Assembly: GCF_032854445.1 (NCBI RefSeq)
Contig: NC_088301.1
Span: forward strand, 26,150,402-26,214,401
DNA length: 64,000 nucleotides
Reading direction: 5' to 3'
Source: Liolophura sinensis
Taxonomy: Eukaryota > Mollusca > Polyplacophora > Chitonida > Chitonidae
In this document: positions 55,601 through 64,000 of the stretch, one piece after another
Layout of the letters: each line of letters opens with the position of its first letter
How positions within the stretch are numbered: the stretch's first letter is position 1
Position numbers and translations under genes: made by a program
The notes under the pieces: model-generated
Seen by the model: the letters and a program-made list of their open reading frames with translations, nothing else
Databases searched by the model: none
Told to the model about the DNA's origin: nothing

Positions 55601-58600
55601 AGTGGAGGAAACCGGAGTGTCCGGGGTAAACCATACACCTGAATTTGATCTTCACGCGCTATAGGTATATTTTATAAACATCCTGATTCAAACCCGCAGC
55701 TGAATTTTAGTGTCTACCACACTATATGTGCGATCGTCTATTGTAAACATATGTTTACATATTTTATACATAAACCTGCAACACAACTAAACAATAGGGA
55801 GTAACCTTGGCGTGCGACCTTTGCATTTTTCTTCCACTTACGACGGAGATGTTCGTAACAGCTGATGTTCCTTCGTTGTTAGCGCGCAACTGATTGGCTG
55901 AGGTGGACCTCGGCGGACAGTGGTGATTGGGCCACAACTTCCTCACATGCGGTTAATCAGGTCAAAGACCGCCAAGACCTACAAACACATCCCGAGGATA
56001 TCCTATTCATTAAGTAGGACGGACGTTGTCCGGTTTATAATATGTTATAATACTTATACCAGCTGGTGACTGTTCCTGGAGATAGCATCGCTTTACTTAT
56101 GTTCAGAACATTAAGGACATACTACAACGCTTTAAGGAGAACAGTGACCTTTGCCGTCTGTTTTGTTTGAGATATGTAAATTACCCAGTAACGATTAAAC
56201 TATTTTTTATAAATATAAATGTTTATGTCCTGGTATGATAAAATTTAGTAAAATTCCATGTACATTACACTTTTGGAAAATCCACTATAATGTAAAACGT
56301 ATTCCAACAACCGCGAACACGAAGCACATACAAATGACTTGAAGTGGAAAGACAGCATAACCGTGTGTTTTCTTTGAGATATATATGTACTTCGGGGTAA
56401 AACAAAAAAAAATATTCTCCGTGAATAGAATCTTCAATTTCTGTCTTGGTTCTAGCAAAATTTATATTAGAGCTATCTTGGAAATTCCTATAATGTAAAG
56501 TATTCTCTGTTCAAACAGAGATGTTACCAAGGCCTATAACTTAAAAATGTTAAATCCAACATGTTGGTCATTGTCACGTGGAAAAGCGAAAGCATTTATG
56601 TTGTTATGTCAACACTTTCTGCACGCAGTGGTTTGAAATGATGTAATCTACAACACTACAATATGTCAAATTAACACTTTTAGGCGTTGTGTTCTATGTT
56701 ATGTATAAATTATTTTGTAAAATCTAACATTATATAGGATACAATTTAGCAAACAATCCTTACGCGTGCAACATTCTAAAATGCTGACCGTTTCTAAGCA
56801 TTTAACTTTTTGTGTCATTTTAACACTTAGAAAGTTAACATTTGCGGTTTAAGTGAGGATTTTCAACGACCTCCAACTTAATATATCATAGTATATCTAG
56901 TTATACAGGATTTAACTTATATCCACTGCACGGGTTGACGCGTTCCTCCAGTTAATTAACTGTTCCATAGACGATATCACGTCCGTTTACTCCACCCATA
57001 TGTAGTGCTAAGGTGTTAATCTAAAGCGAAAAAAAAAAAAACTTAAGATAAACGGATGTTTGCGGTGCATGCGCAAAACCTTGACAATGCATTGATTTGT
57101 TTGTCTGCATGAGTTTACCGTTGTTTTTTTATCAACATATTTTCGATCATATCACGAGAAATGACACAGTGTTGACGGTTCTAATATGGAGATGAGGACA
57201 GTGCTGCCTCACTGAAACACCAGGAACATGACACCATTCATTGATAACTTTCAGTCAGTTTTATAGTACGTAATACCAGGGTGACGAATGCTGGGCACAT
57301 TTCTTACGCTTATAGTTGGTAGGCCTACACAGACGTCTAATAACAGTATGTATAAGAACAAACCGACACGGAAATGAAACTGTGTCTTTGTACACGAGGC
57401 TGGCGCTCCAGAACGAAACAGAAACCAGTCCTGTAATATAAGCAATAATGGGTTCAAATAAGTGGGCAATCTATGTATATCAGGCACAAGCAAAAGTCAT
57501 GCCAATCAATCCGCTCTTTAAGGAAACCAAAATATTATACAGCCGTACAAGTTCGTCAAAGGCACAGGGAATGCAGAATAAGCACGAAAGTAACCCAAAA
57601 GGTCCTCAAATCAATTGAAACAACCGCACTGTAAAACGGTTAATCTACAATGAAAATATGTATAACAATTGCCGCCCAACATCAAATGATCAGATGTCTC
57701 CATTGAGCAATTGCATCAGCGTTAAAAAAGGTTTTATGTGAATTTATTCGTGCAAAAAAAAAACAAAAAAACCCCAAAAAAACAGAAGCTAGAAAAACAA
57801 AGGTAAGATATGTTTAACCATGATGCAAGATTTGACACTAGCGTGCCTCCTTCCCATTCTGGGGTTAATGTAGGTCACGGGAGCACAGATATACCCCGTT
57901 ACCTCAACCCCTTCTATATGCCTTCCGTGTTTTTGCGTAGTTTGTTCACATCAGAGTCAGTTCATCATACCAATGCGCCCCGCCTCTCTCATCAACTTAT
58001 CATTTAAATTGTACATAGTGTATATTAATATCTATCAAAACTTGCTTATGCAACACGCACAATTCCCATGTATAATGACCTGAATTATTTACCGTCAGGT
58101 AAATATTTTCTTTTCCCTGCATGCACGCATTTATTGCTCAATGTCAATGGAGCTAGCGAAAGAGCTAATCGTCAAAAGTGATTCTGTTATTTGTTATACA
58201 TATTGCGTAACCCTCTCCTGTAAAAGGAGTAGAAATTGTCACGTCAACACGTGGGCCTTATTCTCTTCGGAGTAAAGCATTGTGTTATTCTGACGGTTCT
58301 TCGACACAGTTTTAATACTAAACTGATCTTTACTATGATTTCATATTTACATGGTCCTGTGTGCTATAGCGGTCACGCCGCGATTTAAAATCCCAGTCAA
58401 TTTTTCCTGGAAATCGCGCTGTCTGTATACATAGACAGTGCTATTATAGGCTACCAGACCTTTCACCATGCTACAAACCGAATATACACTGCGGTACTTC
58501 CCCTCTCGCGGTAAACAGAATTACAGGATAGGCTAAGTATACTGTGCGGCTGGTCCGGTGTCAGCGTATGCACTGTGACTATCAATCCAGTGAGGCAGCA

Positions 58601-61600
58601 CTATAAAACCAAAGCAAACAAAGAGAAGTCATGTTTGTCTTCCTTTTTCCGTCAGTGCCCATTTCCTGTCAAAAGAAACCAAATTATATGCAGTAACAAT
58701 CGTAAGCGGTAGTACACATGTGGGAAGTACACCTATAATATACAGGACGGAACGTCTGAGGTTAGCCGCAAAGCGAGAGAAAACAGCTTCCGTATTTATG
58801 AATTGCTCACGTGCATTTGGATATCTGAAATTTAACACCACTAGCAGTACTTAGTCGTGAGAATAATAGGCCTATATTCACATGAACACATGCAATCATG
58901 AATCCGAAACGTAACTATACCTAAAACTAAGTGTTACACTATAAACATCACGAGGAGTGACTGCACTTATATAAGAGTCACATGTTATCTGACCAGTTTC
59001 ATTCAGTGTTAATATTTCAAGTCTCTTCAAAGCTTCATATTCCAACTGCATTAAAAATATCATTTTTAAAAAAATCTTGTTTCAAATGTTGGTTTAAGGT
59101 GTTTTTGACCAAGTTTTAACATTTTGAAGAGTGTTAAAACAATAATGATTTATAAAAGTGGCCAGATTACTCTTATAAACGCCGTCACTGTTCGTGTTCT
59201 TTACCGTGTTAAATGTAACACTTTAGTTTTAAGAGTGTATAGGCCTATACCTTCTCACACTCCTGTATGGTAAGGGGAACCTTTCCCGCCAGGCCGAACA
59301 TGCTGGCATATGCTGTGTAGGCCTACACTGCATTGTTCGGTATTTCCGTAATAGGGAGTAGATACCCCATTCATCTATCTTCTTCATATAACGTATGAGA
59401 TCCATTTCCTGCTGTTATATAATATAGAAACATTTATTCAATGAAGATTCGTGGAGATCTGTTATGTTAAAGTATATAATACGGAACATAATGCATATTC
59501 ATAAGAGCCATTCCACTCCAGCAGGTTTTCCTTCTTTCAAACAGATATGGAATTCTTGTAAGTCTTCGCAAATATATTTGTTATATAAGACAGAAAAAAA
59601 GGCATGCATGAGATACGAACACATCTCTTTCCGCCTTATACAAAGCACACATCCTATAAGAAATGGGGTTAAACTGTGGTTTGTTATAAAGATAACACAG
59701 TGCAGCTATCCCTGTTAAAAGTAGAATGGAATTGCGCATGTGTGGTATTTATATTTCTAAACCACGTCCACCATATATAGATCAGAATGTTTCCAAATCA
59801 CCCTTGGTATGTTTTCTGTTTGTTTATGATGTAGGCGGTAAGGTGGATTAGCAGGTACATACCAGCCTTGTCGCCTGGAATTGTAGTTTGCCCAGACTCA
59901 AGCCAGACAATCTACAATCATCAGCGGAATGCGGATTACTGGAACGTGACACAACGCCACCTATTGAGCCGCTTACGACAAACACAATCCTTGACCACAT
60001 CATACAAATAGCAGACTAAAGACAGTAACCGTCGAGTTGGCGGCCTATATATTGGAAGCCTGATGTGGTAAAGATATCCGCATGTATAAACAACAAGTAA
60101 TAATTACATATACAAGTTTTAAGAAAATACCCAACGCTTACATTCCAGGTTACTCTGGTTTTATATATAGTGTTTTCCACAGACATGTGAACTGGTTCCA
60201 ACAGATTTGCAACTGCTGCTTAACTGCTTATCTTTTCTGTTATAACTGTATACGGGTCGGGTATCTGAATGGGTGCTTTAATTGCAGCAATTTAAAATGG
60301 ACAGCTAAAAACCCTTCAATGGGAAGGGTGAATATCCCATACCGATCAAAACGATTATTAAACGCTGGTTTATTAATTCACCTTTTCAGAATTAAAGCTC
60401 AGTGGCATTAAGTCTATAGCGTTCAAATATTAGCGATTCTGAGTAATATATATATATATACTTTTTAGATTTCAGTTTGTAATTCAAGTATTCCCCACCA
60501 TGAAACAGGTGAGTCTGAAGAATTTTGTGAGTGACTTTCTGGCTGATCATTTATAGTATCAGCCATAGATGTAGGCATACATTCGTTATCTCAGAGGCCA
60601 TTAAACCCCGATGCACAGCTTACGAGGGTGCTGCATGCCAGTCGAACATCCACTTTGATCTCTACATCTAACTGATTATATTTAAAAAAAAAAAAAAAAA
60701 AAAACCCAGCGGAGTAATTCGTGGGTTTTAACTTTTTTACGTCAGCGAACTGTTTGGCTTGCAATCCTTACAATATTATAGGTTGTCTGACCTTCCTGCG
60801 GTGGGACTTTTTTTATGACGTAAAGATTGCTACTTAACCGTATTGGCCGCAGCTGCGGAGGGAAAGCTGTCGGAACGATACAACAAGGCGAATTTAGCAC
60901 GTGCTTAGGGCTATCTAATTAGCGAAAAGCCATTAAACATATTAAGTCCGATTCCTTCATTCCGATCTTGGGAGTAACTTCTATTTTCCCGTGGCATGCA
61001 CGATTTGACGATTTGACTATTGCAATGGTAGAGAGACCTAACATGGGGAGCTAACGACTTGCCAACAAAATCTGGAGTAGCACAGACATATTGGAGACCG
61101 AGGACAGCCGGGCATTGTCCATTTTACTCGCCCCTATGGTCTTTACTCCCACAGACACGGAGATGAAATAATTGCCTAAATAACATCGGTACCTGGTTCA
61201 AGGAAACATAAGAACGGAAACTTAAAACTAAAATTTTCTGCTATTTGCAGACACAGTTTTCAGAATATCGCCATTAGTTGTTCAGTTCCTTATGCATTGC
61301 CAGGTTACCTTTCTGTTTATCTTGTCGTCTGCATGGTGACCACAGCCGCCGGCAGGTGAAGTGCCCGGATGTCCACAAATAATCAGCCGCTAAAAAGATA
61401 TCAATGATGGGAATGTGCAGTCTGATATATATAGGCTGAACGGGTTGCTCCATCACACTCTTTGTACAGCAGGGTTAACTAACATGGGCCAGATATAAGG
61501 GTAAATAACAAATAGAAAAACTGAAAAAAAAGAAAAAAAAAAGAAACATTGTTGACATATTGTCCCAGTTTCAGATACGGCCATGTAGTAAAATAAACCT

Positions 61601-63116
61601 GGTCAACAAATGCTTTAAAATCAACCAATCAAACGATACAGAATTTGTCAATAGTATGCCCGTAACTGACCGACTACTTAAACTGCGCATGCTGTACCAC
61701 TCAAGACTGTGGAGGGTTGAAAGCAGATGAAACACAATTATTTTCCCAATAACTATAAAGCCTTTCAAGATAGTTCCTGGAGAGGCCAAAAAGAGACATG
61801 TAATTTGGCTTTGATATATCTCTAAAGAGATGAAGAAGGACAAACACTAGATGAGTCTGCTCCTCCAAAAAATCGCTAGCAGGAACATATTATTCAAATA
61901 CCTTTCAAAACATTGCTGTAGCAGATCAAATGTTTGGTATTCCCTTAAATGGTGCATATATCTTCATTTTTGGCATTAAACACCTTAGAGTGAGGAAAAT
62001 CACTGCACCACAAATGTAACTTTCAGGAAATATTCTTGAGCACGCAATTATGCATCTATGAATAAAATACACATGTAACAAATGTTCAGCCTTATAAACT
62101 AAACGTGTTAATGCTGATGGTAGCTAGAGGGCCACATGTGCTCTAATTTCACCTGCAAAAAAGACACAGTGCCTCGGTTAAACGAAAAAGTGGCGCTTTT
62201 GATCGAGAGTGCATTTTTGAAGGGTTATTACAAAGCAACCATCTCTATTATGGCCATACAAATTTTATCACAAATTCACAAAGTTTTACACGTCTGATTT
62301 TCAAATTTACAGAATTGTGCTGGGGTGTTCTTTTCTCTCTCGGACCGATTACCGCACCAGGTCCTTTAAAAAGAATCTGGCATGCCGCTAAATGGTGCCA
62401 GTATATAAGGAGGGCAAACACAAAAATAGAGGAGTCTATTTTTCCAAAAGAAGAGTCTATTATTTTCCCATTTGTTGGCACATGCACCGTATACCCATCA
62501 CTGAATCAACCAAGCAAGCGATCAAATTCATGAAAACCGTACACCAACATGTCAGCAAGTTGAATCGCGTAAGGTGCGGCCCAAGAGTGTAAAGAGTAAG
62601 AAGAAATAGAACAAGAATGGCCCCTTTCCAAGAGCATTTGTAAGAACTCATTACACAAGTGTTATTCTGACAATCAACCAACTAAAACGATGTGGAATTT
62701 GTCAAAATCTGTGACGCTGCAAGTCAACAACTTCAACTGTGCATGGTACCCCTCAGGGGTGTCAAGATATCAGAGGAGAAAACACTACAGAGGGGTCGGG
62801 GCAGATCGGCTGATAGACATTATAAAGGTCAGAGAGACACTTGATTCCGGAATCAGCCTGACCACATGAGCAAAAGATGTTGGTAGTAGATAGCTCGCCC
62901 GACCCGGAACTTGAGCATGGCTGTCCTGCGAACAACAAGCCCGCGTAGGATATAACCAGTAGTTTTGCGTTAGCCAATCTCACCGCGTTGTTTACACGCG
63001 CATGTCAGTTTTCAGTTTGAGACTGCGGATAGGCGTGATGGTAAAATGGCGGCCTTCAGATATACAGGCCATGACTAAGCTCTGCCAAGAACCTACATGT
63101 GGCGAACGAGGAATCG
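55601..63116. other. 7.5-kb stretch almost free of recognisable repeats
   Basis: No SINE-A, no minisatellite and no frame over about 110 codons. Minor items: A-run at 57020-57031, A/C-rich patch at 57755-57790, SINE-B-like CCAGTGAGGCAGCACTATAA at 58587, a hairpin GTTTTAACA-TTTTGAAGAG-TGTTAAAAC at 59113-59140, 21-A run at 60684-60704, TATATAAGG at 62402. I see no exon set. It may be intron or intergenic DNA under less insertion. Confidence 0.4.
62974..63078 (+). promoter_or_regulatory. CCAAT box and AAAATGGCGGCC, promoter-like
   Basis: TTAGCCAATCTC (CCAAT 62974-62978) is followed 67 bp later by GTAAAATGGCGGCCTTC, a perfect YY1/start-codon motif. The frame from 63046 gives MAAFRYTGHD and stops. 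The local sequence is CpG-containing (ACCGCG, ACACGCGC). It resembles the arrangement at 40471 but no gene was identified. Confidence 0.22.
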
Positions 63117-63262
63117 CATTTATTTATTTATTTATTTATTTATTTATTTTCTTCATTGGTGTTTAACGCCGTGGTCAAGAATTTTTCGTTTGTAAAACAG
63201 AGTTCATGTTTACGCGTGGAAGATACTGGAGTCCTTGAAGTAAACCACCGCCCTTCGTCAGC
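63117..63262 (-). mobile_element. SINE-A-related copy 22, divergent subfamily
   Basis: Long tail (TTTA)n at 63118-63148, then TTGGTGTTTAACGCCGTGGT, CAAGAATTTTTCGTTTGTAA and ATACTGGAGTCCTTGAAGTA + AACCACC. It uses GTTTAACGCC like SINE-E and lacks the GCCAGCATTATGG block, so it is probably a distinct subfamily sharing the 3' domain. Confidence 0.65.
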
Positions 63263-63636
63263 TTCCTTACTGATGACTGATTGCAAACTGCAACCGTAAA
63301 ACATCTGAATGCGGTAGCTGCATTCAGGCATGCAATCTCACAAGTCGGCGTCCAAAACGGCTGCGTGTGCGGAAAATAACGGTATAGCTTTATCAATTAG
63401 CGGGCAGCCTGCATGATACCATTTATGGTAATCCCCCACCACCCCCATCCCACCCCACCCCACCCCCGATTGAAAATCACTGGTTAGTTTTATCAAAGAA
63501 GCACAAGACATTGGAAAAGATGGTTAATGCATTTTTTTTTTATTTCTTTGAAATCGTATTTCATCATAATCAGGTGAAGACAAAACATATGCTTAATTCT
63601 GGGCAAAATATAGACAGTTTAACATTACTTTCTTGT
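63263..63636. other. Non-coding stretch with C-rich tract
   Basis: CCCCCACCACCCCCATCCCA + CCCCACCCCACCCCC at 63433-63468 is a G-quadruplex candidate on the minus strand, the reverse of the tract at 37098. Nothing else recognised. Confidence 0.5.
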
Positions 63637-63890
63637 TGATGCTTTTCGCTGGCTGGGACACACGGGGTGTGAGTTCAATCCCGGCCTTGAACATGAGTTT
63701 GTGGATTTCTCTTCTCTAACTTTTGGTGGACAACTCGTGCATCTAGTTGTTTGCGTGTGTTGGAGATCACTTATCTTCCACCAATATACAGTCACAAGTG
63801 TGAAAGCTCATCAGTATCTTGTCAAAGGTTAGTGGTTTATCCCGAACAATCCGGATTCATTCACCGATTAAAATGACTGCCAATCAATAA
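63637..63890 (+). mobile_element. SINE-C copy, tRNA-derived third family
   Basis: TTCGCTGGCTGGGACACACG + GGGTGTGAGTTCAATCCCGG ends in a B-box (GAGTTCAATCCC). Body: TTTGTGGATTTCTCTTCTC, TTGGTGGACAACTCGTGCAT, CTTCCACCAATATACAGTCA, AAAGGTTAGTGGTTTATCCC. The 3' part ATTCACCGATTAAAATGACT + GCCAATC parallels the TTTCCTCCCACCATAATGCT + GGCCGCC block of SINE-A. Recognition of the body rests partly on remembered mollusc repeats. Confidence 0.5.
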
Positions 63891-63900
63891 GTTACTAAGT

Positions 63901-64000
63901 ATGGCTTTAAGCAACAATGAAATAAATGGACAAATTGATGGAAAGAGCATTAGGTTTAATTACTCTACGTTCGCGTTGCGAGGTAAGTGCATTTCTGTGC
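63901..64000 (+). CDS. Possible first coding exon, partial at window edge
   Basis: ATG at 63901 sits in a strong context (A at -3, G at +4), with an in-frame stop upstream at 63874. The frame MALSNNEINGQIDGKSIRFN + YSTFALRGKCISV stays open to the end of the window. GCGAGGTAAGTGC at about 63980 matches the splice-donor consensus, so the exon would end after TTCGCGTTGCGAG and the rest would be intron. The composition looks protein-like, but 33 codons is well within chance and the product is not recognised. It lies directly after a SINE-C copy. Confidence 0.2.
   Translation, partial: MALSNNEINGQIDGKSIRFNYSTFALRGKCISV

Noticed and set aside
56690-56880. Recurring AACACTTTTAG / TTAACACTTAG words as a tandem repeat
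   Set aside because: No consistent period; likely chance in AT-rich DNA.

Overview
The window looks like non-coding genomic DNA from a marine lophotrochozoan invertebrate, most likely a mollusc. The evidence is eukaryotic architecture (long AT, poly-C and (AAAT)n tracts, minisatellites, tRNA-derived SINEs with target-site duplications) and an abundant SINE whose 3' end reads CACCATAATGCTGGCCGCCG ... GTGAAATATTCTTGAGTACG ... ACACCAATCAAATAAATAAA. From memory this tail is widespread in mollusc genomes. The species cannot be named from the sequence. There are no operons, ribosome-binding sites or bacterial gene structure.

No protein-coding gene can be called with confidence. Every open frame is short (at most about 155 codons), which is near chance expectation for 64 kb of AT-rich DNA. 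Several of the longer frames lie inside SINEs or tandem repeats. The best coding hint is a 33-codon frame with a strong start context that runs off the right edge (63901) and contains a consensus splice donor. The window is probably intergenic or a large intron.

Layout. 1-8 kb: AT-rich DNA with four SINE copies, a (TA)n tract, a 27-bp array and a 30/91-bp array. 8.0-10.2 kb: compound minisatellite ending in about 20 copies of a 67-bp unit. 10.2-16 kb: 25-, 82-, 21- and 33-bp arrays and C/G runs. 16-23.5 kb: several SINE-A copies (one intact with TSD), a 31/32-bp array, a degenerate array split by a SINE, and a SINE-B copy. 23.5-30 kb: repeat-poor, with a 124-bp tandem duplication and a palindromic MITE. 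29.9-43.4 kb: SINE-rich, including a SINE nested in a second MITE copy, an 85-bp higher-order array, an old ~480-bp dispersed duplication and a cluster of three SINE families. 43-51 kb: more SINEs (two headless copies with TSDs) and a recent ~98% identical A-B-A' duplication. 51-63 kb: the most repeat-poor part, with no recognised gene. 63.1-64 kb: a divergent SINE tail, a third tRNA-SINE family and the edge reading frame.

Nothing in the window forms a pathway. The main biology is mobile-element and tandem-repeat dynamics. The strongest observation is that several SINE-A insertions lack the tRNA head, end at nearly the same internal point and still carry target-site duplications, which suggests a short derivative that was mobilised itself or a fixed reverse-transcription stop.
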